5,843 nucleotides of DNA from Planctomycetota bacterium (GTDB lineage Bacteria > Planctomycetota > PUPC01 > DSUN01). How positions within the stretch are numbered: position 1 is the first letter of the stretch; each line of letters opens with the position of its first letter. A model generated the notes under the pieces. That model saw only the letters and a program-made list of their open reading frames with translations. It ran no database searches and was not told the DNA's origin. Positions 1 through 4,946 of the stretch are shown piece after piece. Location: the NCBI GenBank assembly GCA_016872875.1, contig VGYW01000497.1, forward strand, positions 1 to 5,843, given 5' to 3'. A program made the position numbers and the translations under genes.

Positions 1-2
1 AA

Positions 3-122
3 GATGGCGCAGAGCCCGCCCGTGATAGGAAGCGGTCCGCCTTCCTCTCTCGCCGGCTTCGGTTGCTTCGTGCGCACCGCCTCATCAGGAAGGTCCCTGG
101 CCGCAGCCTCTACCGCCTCACA
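3..122 (+). pseudogene. Possible 3' fragment of a winged-helix domain coding region
   Basis: The frame is open from the left edge and reads ...FLSRRLRLLRAHRLIRKVPG followed by RSLYRLT. The pattern 'LRLLRAHxLIRKVPGxxxYRLT' resembles the winged-helix C-terminal segment of several bacterial hypothetical or transposase-associated proteins, where this stretch usually reads LRAHGLIRKVP..YxLT. Such proteins normally continue for another helix. Here a CCCGCATTTC hairpin element begins five bases after the last recognisable codon, and the frame then runs through repeat sequence to a stop at 375-377. I infer a gene remnant whose 3' end was lost or displaced by the repeat. The beginning lies outside the window. 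Identification rests on a short motif remembered from family sequences, so it is tentative. Confidence 0.35.
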
Positions 123-127
123 CCTAA

Positions 128-151
128 CCCGCATTTCTCACGAAATGCGGG
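128..151. repeat. Hairpin element copy A
   Basis: A 10-bp perfect stem (CCCGCATTTC / GAAATGCGGG) closes a TCAC loop. To its right lies a CCAA-rich tail, roughly 152-232, containing GCCAAACGCCAAGCACCAAA. Copies B (320-356) and C (799-822) share the stem and, in the opposite orientation, a similar tail. Confidence 0.85.
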
Positions 152-257
152 AAATCCCAAGAGCCAAACGCCAAGCACCAAACAATCTCCAAGCCCGGAA
201 TGCTCAATGACCAAAGCAAGCCCCCAGGGTCGCGGGCAACACCACGTAGTCTCCGCT

Positions 258-356
258 TGGACCATTGAGGATTGGAGTTTGGGGCTTGTTTGGCGCTTGG
301 TGCTTGTGGTTTGGTGGTTCCCGCATTTCTCACCAGCCGCTGGTGAGAAATGCGGG
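258..356. repeat. Hairpin element copy B with CCAA-rich tail, inverted
   Basis: Positions 320-356 form a near-continuous palindrome: two perfect 18-nt arms (320-337 and 339-356) around one unpaired base, C338. The core is the same CCCGCATTTC...GAAATGCGGG as in copy A, with an extra TCACCAGC pairing. On the minus strand the hairpin is followed, across about 319-258, by a tail reading ACCAAACCACAAGCACCAAG and CGCCAAACAAG, clearly related to the tail of copy A. Copies A and B therefore form a diverged inverted pair spanning about 128-356. There is no U-run, so it is not a classical intrinsic terminator. Confidence 0.8.
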
Positions 357-377
357 CTAAGGGCCACCGCGTCATGA

Positions 378-798
378 CCACGGCACTCCTCTTTCGTCGG
401 AGCGACCTCCGTCTCCTCCTCTCGAAAAAGGCCGCTTGAAATCTTTCCGAAAAACACGATTCTGGATGTTTGTAGCACAGAGGGAAGACACAGAGAAGCC
501 CGGGCACCCAAACTCCCCTCAGGCCGCCGCCAATCTGTCAATCCCCCATGCCAGTTTGGCCGGTCTGGCCGCTTCATGATAGACCCTTCGGCCGTGACTC
601 GTGCGCGGCTTACGCGCATGTTGGCGAGGATGAATGGATGGGTGGATGGGTGGATGTCAGACAATCATCCATTCATCCATCCATCCATCCAATCATCCCC
701 TTTGGTTGCGGCCTGTGGCCGCGTTGAGATATGGTTTTGGGGATCGGTGCCTTGAGCTTTGATATTGTTTCGGATTTCGGATTTGGGATTTCGGGTCT
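378..798. other. Intergenic stretch without a supported gene
   Basis: I see no convincing gene here. Open frames across it translate to composition-biased, motif-free sequence, lack plausible starts and run through repeats. The stretch holds a small hairpin (TGCGCG 602-607 / CGCGCA 613-618, loop GCTTA), the GGAT/ATCC inverted repeat (628-698) and a segment around 470-505 resembling low-complexity 'CACAGAG..AGACACAGAG' spacer DNA. Local base composition is less GC-rich than the genes to the right. Confidence 0.6.
628..698. repeat. Inverted tetranucleotide repeat (GGAT / ATCC)
   Basis: The left arm 628-656 is made of GGATG, GATG and GGTGGATG units. The right arm, about 666-698, is made of CATC and CATT units (CATCCATCCATCCATCC). 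They are complementary over roughly 25-30 nt and are separated by about 10 nt (TCAGACAAT). This would form a long hairpin or cruciform, and the (ATCC)n arm may vary in length through slippage. Confidence 0.75.
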
Positions 799-822
799 CC
801 CGCATTTCGTGCGAGATGCGGG
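799..822. repeat. Hairpin element copy C, just downstream of the response regulator
   Basis: CCCGCATTTC pairs with GAGATGCGGG (one G-T wobble) around a GTGC loop. On the minus strand it begins 22 nt after the stop codon of the sigma-54 regulator and is followed by an AAATCCCAAATCCGAAATCC-type tail, about 798-764, the same arrangement as copies A and B. It could protect the 3' end of the regulator mRNA or end transcription with Rho. No T-tract follows it. Confidence 0.7.
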
Positions 823-844
823 TCAGCTCCTGCGCGGATTGCGG

Positions 845-2233
845 CTACGCCTGGCGGGGCCGTGGGAGCTTGTGCATGCGGTAGCGGAGGGCTTCGCGGG
901 TGATGCGTAGGTAGCGGGCGGTGCGGCTCTGGTTGCCCCGGTGCTTCTCCAGGGCGCGCTGGAGGAGGCGGAGCATGGCGGCGTCGAGGTCGAAGCCCTC
1001 CTCGGGCAGCGTGGCCTCGGCTGGGCCGGAGCTGGGCGCGGCGGCGCGCTCGCCGGCCGCGGCGCCGGCCAGGGCGGCCAGGTGCTCGGGCAGGAGGATG
1101 GGGCCTTTCCCCGTGAGGACGGCGCGCTCGATGACGTTGCGGAGCTCGCGGACGTTGCCCTCCCAGCGCGCCTGGGTGAGGAGCTGTTGGGCGGCGGGGG
1201 CGATGCCGTCGAAGCGGTTGCCGAACCGCTCGGCGGACTGGCGGAGGAAGTGGCGGGCGAGCGGGACGATCTCCTCCTGGCGCTCGCGCAGCGGGGGGAT
1301 GCGGATGTGGCCGACGTGGATGCGGTAGTAGAGGTCGCGGCGGAACTGGCCTCCGGCCACTGCGCCCGCCAGGTCGCGGTTGGTGGCGGCGATGATGCGG
1401 GTGCGGACGATGACCTCGCGGGTGGAGCCTACGGGGTAGAAGGAGCCGCCTTCGAGGAAGCGGAGGAGCTTGGTCTGGCTGGCGGGGTCGAGCTCGGCTA
1501 CCTCGTCGAGGAAGAGCGTGCCGCCGTGCGCGGCCTTGATCTTGCCTGGGGCGCCCTCGGCGCGGGCGCTGGTGAAGGCGCCCGGGGCGTAGCCGAAGAG
1601 CTCGCTCTCCGCGAGCGTCGCCGGGATGGCGCCGCAGTTGATGGCCACGAAGGGGCGGCTGTGGTCGCGCTCGTCGTGGTGGAGGTAGCGGGCGAGCATC
1701 TCCTTGCCCACGCCGCTCTCGCCCTCGATGAGGACGGGGACGTCGGGCAGGGCGCGGTAGCGGTCGGCCAGGGCCAGGACGTCGCGCATCTTCTCGGAGA
1801 GGGCCAGGACGGCGGGCGGCCCGAACTGGGTCGTGTAGGCCTCGCGGAGGAAGGCGTTCTCGTCGAGCAACTGGCGCACCTCGAGTGCGCGCTGGAGGCT
1901 CAGCAGGAGGGCCTCGTGGTTGAGGGGCTTCTGGATGAAGTCGTAGGCGCCGCGCCTCATCGCCAGCACGGCCTTCTCGATGTTGCCGGCGCCCGTGTAG
2001 ATGATCGCCTGGCACCTGGGGTGGGCGGCCTTGAGCTCGGGGAGGAGCTCCAAGCCGTCCCTGCCGGGCATGGCCAGGTCGAGGATCGCCGCGTCGGGCT
2101 GGAAGTCGGCCGCGGCGTGCGCCGCCCGCCGGCCGTCGCCCACCACCCGCACGGCGTAGCCGTGCTGCTGGAGGAACCTGCTGAGGTACTTCGTCACGTA
2201 CCGATCGTCGTCAATGAGCAGCACGCGGGGCAT
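845..2233 (-). CDS. NtrC-family sigma-54-dependent response regulator
   Basis: A 462-aa cytoplasmic transcription activator of the bacterial enhancer-binding class. Phosphorylation by a sensor kinase should trigger AAA+ oligomerisation and ATP-driven opening of sigma-54 promoters. The receiver domain covers residues ~3-118, with acidic pocket D8-D10, phospho-acceptor D52 (ILDLAMPGRDG), T80 and K102. The AAA+ domain covers ~142-375, with Walker A GESGVGKE 171-178, sigma-54 contact loop GAFTSA 218-223, Walker B TLFLDE 239-244, sensor I ATNRD, arginine-finger region FRRDLYYRI 297-305 and sensor II GNVRELRN 359-366. A Fis-type helix-turn-helix ends it (~427-456, HRGNQSRTARYLRITREALR). Length and domain order are normal for the family. 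ATG at 2233 was chosen because it immediately precedes the beta-1 strand PRVLLIDDD and has GGAG seven bases upstream. The frame is open further upstream, but that part matches no receiver sequence. The start overlaps the preceding HisKA gene by 23 nt, implying coupled translation. The fifth loop residue is Ser instead of the usual Gly. Confidence 0.96.
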   Translation of the reverse strand: MPRVLLIDDDRYVTKYLSRFLQQHGYAVRVVGDGRRAAHAAADFQPDAAILDLAMPGRDGLELLPELKAAHPRCQAIIYTGAGNIEKAVLAMRRGAYDFIQKPLNHEALLLSLQRALEVRQLLDENAFLREAYTTQFGPPAVLALSEKMRDVLALADRYRALPDVPVLIEGESGVGKEMLARYLHHDERDHSRPFVAINCGAIPATLAESELFGYAPGAFTSARAEGAPGKIKAAHGGTLFLDEVAELDPASQTKLLRFLEGGSFYPVGSTREVIVRTRIIAATNRDLAGAVAGGQFRRDLYYRIHVGHIRIPPLRERQEEIVPLARHFLRQSAERFGNRFDGIAPAAQQLLTQARWEGNVRELRNVIERAVLTGKGPILLPEHLAALAGAAAGERAAAPSSGPAEATLPEEGFDLDAAMLRLLQRALEKHRGNQSRTARYLRITREALRYRMHKLPRPRQA

Positions 2234-2519
2234 CGGCGGGCTCCACGGGCATTGCCGGGCGCTCCCGCGCGGAGTCGAGCGCCCGCGACACAGTCTCGTC
2301 AATCCGGGCCAGGCAGCCCTCGAGGTCCTCGATGCACTCCAGCGCCTCGGGCGTGGGGGCCACCATGCCCCGCAGGGCGCGGAGCGCGAGGGACATGCCG
2401 GAGAGGGCGTTGCGGACCTCGTGCGCCATCTTCGCCTGGCGGTTCATGAGCGAGCGGACGGCGGCGTTCTCGAGCGGGCTCGCGGCTTCGGAGTCCACGG
2501 CGTCTTCCCTGGCCGACAC
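2211..2519 (-). CDS. HisKA (DHp)-only protein, kinase fragment lacking an ATPase domain
   Basis: A protein of ~102 aa carrying a histidine-kinase dimerisation/phosphoacceptor segment. The H-box MAHEVRNALSGM includes the conserved His (residue 33 from the GTG start), followed by a second helix (~L50-R80, PEALECIEDLEGCLARIDET) typical of a DHp hairpin. No HATPase_c domain (N, G1, F, G2 boxes) follows: the frame stops at 2211-2213 and the sigma-54 response regulator starts inside it at 2233. It could accept or pass on phosphate for that regulator, or dephosphorylate it (His is followed by E-x-x-N, as in bifunctional HisKA kinases), but cannot autophosphorylate alone. A decayed kinase remnant is the main alternative. 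The conserved His and open frame argue against advanced decay. The start is uncertain: TTG 2531 (106 aa) is nearly at the predicted transcription start, GTG 2519 follows a GGGGG run, and ATG 2447 has no Shine-Dalgarno sequence. Confidence 0.7.
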   Translation of the reverse strand: MSAREDAVDSEAASPLENAAVRSLMNRQAKMAHEVRNALSGMSLALRALRGMVAPTPEALECIEDLEGCLARIDETVSRALDSARERPAMPVEPADAPRAAH

Positions 2520-2540
2520 GTGCCCCCACAACCCGCGCCC

Positions 2541-2569
2541 ATTCTAGCAAGCCAGGGGCCGGGAATCAA
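2541..2569 (-). promoter_or_regulatory. Candidate sigma-70-type promoter for the HisKA/response-regulator unit
   Basis: Read on the minus strand, TTGATT (2569-2564) is followed by exactly 17 bases and TAGAAT (2546-2541). This gives 4/6 and 5/6 matches to TTGACA/TATAAT. Transcription would begin around 2533-2535, which makes the TTG at 2531 nearly leaderless and favours the GTG at 2519 as start. No activator site can be assigned. Confidence 0.5.
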
Positions 2570-2620
2570 GCCGGCGAAGGGGTCGCCCGAAGTGCCGGAG
2601 GAGCTGTCACCGCTCTTCAG

Positions 2621-2720
2621 TCGTCCTCGTCCCTCGTCCTCGTCCTCGTCCCTCGTCCCTCGTCCTCGTCCCTCGTCCCTCGTCCTCGTCCCTCGTCCCT
2701 CGTCCTCGTCCCTCGTCCTC
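2621..2720. repeat. 20-bp-period tandem repeat (CGTCCT + 2 x CGTCCCT)
   Basis: Positions 2641-2660, 2661-2680 and 2681-2700 are three identical 20-nt units, each CGTCCT followed by two CGTCCCT. A fourth copy at 2701-2720 matches for its first 18 nt, and a related partial copy lies at 2621-2640. The pyrimidine-rich strand is the plus strand throughout. It sits between divergently transcribed genes and has no start codon or Shine-Dalgarno sequence of its own, so the Arg/Pro/Ser reading frames across it are taken as non-coding. Confidence 0.9.
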
Positions 2721-2747
2721 GACTCGTTTCACACGGGCAAGGGGATC

Positions 2748-2781
2748 GAGGACGATGACGAGGGACGAAGGACGAGGACGA
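2748..2781. repeat. Inverted partner of the CGTCC tandem repeat
   Basis: A purine-rich run (GAGGACGATGACGAGGGACG, then AAGGACGAGGACGA) complementary to the CGTCCTCGTCCCTCG units at 2621-2720. With the 27-nt spacer 2721-2747 the two arms can form a long hairpin. The spacer holds GGGCAAGGGGATCG, a variant of which also flanks the similar repeat at the right window edge. Confidence 0.75.
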
Positions 2782-2795
2782 TAGATGTCCGTCAT

Positions 2796-2824
2796 TTGAC
2801 CCCCGCCGCAACGTGTGGTATGAG
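2796..2824 (+). promoter_or_regulatory. Candidate sigma-70-type promoter for the TPR/PKD-like gene
   Basis: TTGACC (2796-2801) is separated by 17 bases from TATGAG (2819-2824): 5/6 and 4/6 matches with ideal spacing. Transcription would begin near 2831. This places the in-frame ATG at 2820 inside the -10 element and supports the ATG at 2880 as the start. Confidence 0.5.
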
Positions 2825-2879
2825 TGTAGTAGGGGGCAGGCTGAAGCTCACCCCGGCCAGGGCAGGAGAGGTGTGGAGC

Positions 2880-4178
2880 ATGGCGGAGAAGGCGCAGCGC
2901 AAGGTCCGAAAGGCGAGGCCCGCGGCCGCGCCCGCCGACCCGCGCACCGCCGCCGTCTACGCCCTGATGGCCCAGGCGGAGTCCCTCTACCGCAGAAGGC
3001 ACTACCGCAAGGCCATCGCGGCCTGCAACAAGATCGCGGCGCTCGACCCCACGAACGCGATGCCGGAGCAGATGCTCGAGGGCTGCCGCCGCGAGCTGCG
3101 CACGCGCCGGGCCGTCGTGGCTAGCGTCGCCGCCGCGCTCGCTCTTGCGGCTCTGGGCATCTTCGCGGTCTACAGCGGCCTCACGCGCCTGCGCATACGG
3201 CCCGAGCCGGGCACCGTCAGGCTTCAGGAAGGCCAGGCACAGGCATTCACCTTCCAGTCGCACGTCGGATACCACAAGACCCTCGAGTACCGCTGGAGCC
3301 TGCTCGACGGTGCGGGCCGGCCCGTGCCGGCGCTGGAGGAGGGGACTCTGCGGCAGCACGCCCACGCCGCGTGGGAGTGCACCTACAAGCCGCTGCACAG
3401 CCTCGTCCGCGGCTCCGAGGGCGGGCGGCCGGTCGTCCGCAGGCTCGTGGCCTCCGGCCTCGACACGGCCGGGCGCGAGGCGCTCCGCGCCGAGTGGGAG
3501 GTCGTGGTGAGCCACGTCCCCATGTCGCCCAGGGCCTACTCTGTGAGCCCGCGCGCGGAGGAGACGGCTTCCGTGGTGGCCGGGACCGGCTCGCGCGCCT
3601 TCACGGTCGCGGCCGAGGACGGCGACGGGGGGAAGGACCTGGCGTTCGAGTGGTTCGTTGGCGGCGTGCCGGCCCACAGGAGCGGCGAGCCGACCTGGGT
3701 CTACCGCCCGCCGGCGGACGCGCTGCCACGGGGCAGGTCCGGCCGCGAGAGCGCGGGCAACACCCCGCTCGCCCTCACCTGCCGCATCTCCAACGCGCAT
3801 GGCGAGCCCCGCGCCACGGAGGTCGCCTGGAGGGTCCAACCCGTCCGCTCCAACGCGCCGCCGCAGATCGTCCGCATCGAGCCCGGGCTCAGCCACATCA
3901 ACCGCATCAAGGAGGGCGAGGCCCTCACCATCACCGCCAACGTCTTCGACCCCGACGAGGGCGAGGCCATTCGATACACCTGGGAGCTTGCCGACGGGGC
4001 CGACGTGAGGACCGTCTCGCGTTGGGCCTCGTGCACGCTGGGGTTCCCGAACAGCACCACGGACAAGGAGAAGCTCCTGACCCTGCGCCTCAGGGTCAGC
4101 GACCCTTGTGGAGCCGAGGACGAGCGCTCCTGGCAGCTCCTCGTGGTGGACGCCCCGCCGCCCCTCCTTCCGCCCTAG
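2880..4178 (+). CDS. Membrane-anchored protein: TPR-like N-terminus, one TM helix, PKD/Ig-like ectodomain
   Basis: A 432-aa protein of unknown function. Residues 1-20 are basic and Ala/Pro-rich. Residues ~24-58 form a TPR-like helix pair (AESLYRRRHYRKAIAACNKI then AALDPTNA). A hydrophobic helix spans ~79-101 (VVASVAAALALAALGIFAVY), preceded by RRELRTRR, so the short N-terminal part should lie in the cytoplasm and the rest outside. The ectodomain looks like three beta-sandwich repeats: ~102-212 (LEYRWSLLDG), ~216-322 (DLAFEWFVGG, then LTCRISNAHGE) and ~327-425 (ITANVFDPDEGEAIRYTWEL, then LRLRVSDPCG). The alternation of 'xxYxW' and 'xLRVSD' strands resembles PKD/Ig folds, clearest in the last repeat. 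The ATG at 2880 has AGGAGAGG eight bases upstream, whereas the earlier in-frame ATG at 2820 lacks a Shine-Dalgarno sequence and overlaps the -10 box. No catalytic motif is seen. It may couple a cytoplasmic partner to envelope or polysaccharide binding. It appears monocistronic. Confidence 0.85.
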   Translation: MAEKAQRKVRKARPAAAPADPRTAAVYALMAQAESLYRRRHYRKAIAACNKIAALDPTNAMPEQMLEGCRRELRTRRAVVASVAAALALAALGIFAVYSGLTRLRIRPEPGTVRLQEGQAQAFTFQSHVGYHKTLEYRWSLLDGAGRPVPALEEGTLRQHAHAAWECTYKPLHSLVRGSEGGRPVVRRLVASGLDTAGREALRAEWEVVVSHVPMSPRAYSVSPRAEETASVVAGTGSRAFTVAAEDGDGGKDLAFEWFVGGVPAHRSGEPTWVYRPPADALPRGRSGRESAGNTPLALTCRISNAHGEPRATEVAWRVQPVRSNAPPQIVRIEPGLSHINRIKEGEALTITANVFDPDEGEAIRYTWELADGADVRTVSRWASCTLGFPNSTTDKEKLLTLRLRVSDPCGAEDERSWQLLVVDAPPPLLPP

Positions 4179-4179
4179 C

Positions 4180-4257
4180 CCGTATCAGAGACGCAAGATA
4201 CGGCCTGAAGGCCGCACTACAGACTGCTGGCGCCTGCGTTCGCTCACACCAGGCGCC
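4180..4257. terminator. Hairpin cluster between convergent genes
   Basis: Three stem-loops lie between and over the ends of the two convergent genes: CCGTATC/GATACGG (4180-4186 / 4197-4203, loop 10), CGGCCT/AGGCCG (4201-4206 / 4209-4214, loop GA) and GGCGCCTG/CAGGCGCC (4229-4236 / 4250-4257). The loop of the last contains the minus-gene stop codon. None has a clear T-tract, so Rho-dependent or bidirectional attenuation is more likely than classical intrinsic termination. The 'CGGCCTGAAGGCCGCACTAC' segment (4201-4220) has the look of a dispersed repeat. Confidence 0.45.
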
Positions 4258-4693
4258 TGATGCTCTCCTCGATGGCGATGGCCTGGGCCTTGAGCTGGAA
4301 GCCGGGCGGGGCGTCGGCGGCGTTGTTCTTCACCTCGGTGTTGATGATGCGCATCCGCTTGTGAAGCTCGCCCCAGTTCCTGCGGAAGTACTCGGCCTGC
4401 TCGCCCGTGTAGCCGAGGTGGATGGGCTTGGGCACGGGGCGGTAGCCGGCCCGCGCCCAGGCGTCCACGATCCGCTGGCCCCAGGCCGTGTCGTCGTGGG
4501 CGTGCGGCTGGGCGAAGTAGTGCCGCCGCTTCCTCTCCAGTGGCACCGCCGGATCGGTCAGCGTGAGGGCATAGACCTTGTGGCGGCTGAACGAGTTCAC
4601 CGAGTCCACCCGCAGCCTCGGGCCGGCGATCTCGCTCCAATCGGCGATCTTCGCCTCCAGTTGCGCCTGCTTGGCAAAGAAAGGGATGGACAC
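4244..4693 (-). CDS. Short protein resembling an M14 zinc-carboxypeptidase N-terminal part (probably truncated)
   Basis: A 149-aa protein. Residues ~8-72 (IADWSEIAGPRLRVDSVNSF, then HKVYALTLTDPAVP and HYFAQPHAHDD) look like the start of an M14 carboxypeptidase-like domain: a strand-rich lead-in with 'kVyaltlTD', then 'QPHAH', where family members carry the zinc motif H-x-x-E. Here the acidic residue would be D67. The remainder (WGQRIVDAWARAGYRPVPKP, then YFRRNWGELHKR, ending IEESIRRLV) does not read on into the catalytic core, and no later His ligand or catalytic Glu is evident. M14 domains are usually about 300 aa, so the gene looks truncated or internally deleted in frame, and activity is doubtful. 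I chose GTG at 4693 because GGAGGAGG sits just upstream. The open frame further upstream runs into the REP cluster. No signal peptide is seen. Family assignment is by recollection of motifs and is tentative. Confidence 0.6.
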   Translation of the reverse strand: MSIPFFAKQAQLEAKIADWSEIAGPRLRVDSVNSFSRHKVYALTLTDPAVPLERKRRHYFAQPHAHDDTAWGQRIVDAWARAGYRPVPKPIHLGYTGEQAEYFRRNWGELHKRMRIINTEVKNNAADAPPGFQLKAQAIAIEESIRRLV

Positions 4694-4740
4694 CTCGCCT
4701 CCTCCTGCGGCTACCCCCCATTTCCCATCAGCCAGCGAAG

Positions 4741-4784
4741 TCCCGGAGGGACGAAAGGATTTTGCCGGCGGCGTAAGCCGCCGG
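4741..4784 (+). repeat. REP-like palindromic unit 1 of a mirror-image pair
   Basis: The unit reads TCCCGGAGGGACGAAAGGAT followed by TTTGCCGGCGGCGTAAGCCGCCGG. It contains two palindromes: TCCCGGAGGGA at 4741-4751, and CCGGCGGC/GCCGCCGG around a short GTAA-type loop at about 4765-4784. It lies 48 bases upstream of the M14-like gene. Unit 2 (4876-4926) is a diverged copy in the opposite orientation. Confidence 0.8.
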
Positions 4785-4804
4785 ACCGCGGGCAACAAGT
4801 TCCT

Positions 4805-4860
4805 CAGCCCCGACGGGGCGGCACCTCGGGGCGTTCCTTCCGCCCCGCTGGGGCTGCGCC
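4805..4860. repeat. Inner inverted pair within the REP cluster
   Basis: CAGCCCCGACGGGGCGGCA (4805-4823) and CCGCCCCGCTGGGGCTGCG (4840-4858) are near-reverse-complements of each other. Each is itself palindromic (GCCCC..GGGGC). They nest inside the outer REP pair, giving a four-element mirror-symmetrical block. Confidence 0.75.
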
Positions 4861-4875
4861 CTCTCGCCCCATTCT

Positions 4876-4926
4876 CCGGCGGCTCACGCCGCCGGCAAAA
4901 TCCTGTCGCTCCGTCGGAGCTGCGCC
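4876..4926 (-). repeat. REP-like palindromic unit 2, inverted relative to unit 1
   Basis: Read on the minus strand, CTCCGACGGAG precedes CGACAGGATTTTGCCGGCGG and a CGTGAGCCGCCGG end. The core AGGATTTTGCCGGCGGCGTR and AGCCGCCGG is shared with unit 1 with one base difference; the outer palindrome has diverged (CTCCGACGGAG against TCCCGGAGGGA). It starts about 20 bases after the activator stop codon on the minus strand, so it also forms the 3' untranslated hairpin of that gene. Confidence 0.8.
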
Positions 4927-4946
4927 GGCTGCTGTCAGATCTCCGT

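Noticed and set aside
110..664. Minus-strand open frame of 184 aa and overlapping frames at 63-377 and 124-507
   Set aside because: They run straight through hairpin elements, low-complexity tails and the GGAT repeat, and have no recognisable domain or convincing ribosome binding site.
799..822. Rho-independent terminator for the response regulator
   Set aside because: The hairpin is well placed but no T-run follows it on the minus strand, and the same hairpin recurs at other sites not next to gene ends, so it is listed as a repeat.
941..2449. Long open frame on the plus strand opposite the response regulator (about 500 aa)
   Set aside because: It is antisense to a complete, motif-rich NtrC-type regulator. 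Its translation is composition-biased (Gly/Ala/Glu/Val-rich) with no domain, a typical shadow in GC-rich DNA.
2641..2720. CRISPR-like regular repeats
   Set aside because: Units are contiguous 20-bp tandem copies with no spacers, so this is a minisatellite-type repeat.
2617..2811. Asp/Glu/Arg-repeat protein read from the minus strand of the tandem repeat
   Set aside because: The repeated peptide follows directly from the DNA repeat, with no domain, start or ribosome binding site. The repeat period of 20 nt also breaks the reading frame pattern expected for selected protein repeats.
2214..2879. Upstream extension of the TPR/PKD-like gene frame
   Set aside because: The extension is antisense to the HisKA gene and passes through the CGTCC tandem repeat. 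A strong AGGAGAGG and ATG at 2880, plus the promoter at 2796-2824, place the true start downstream.
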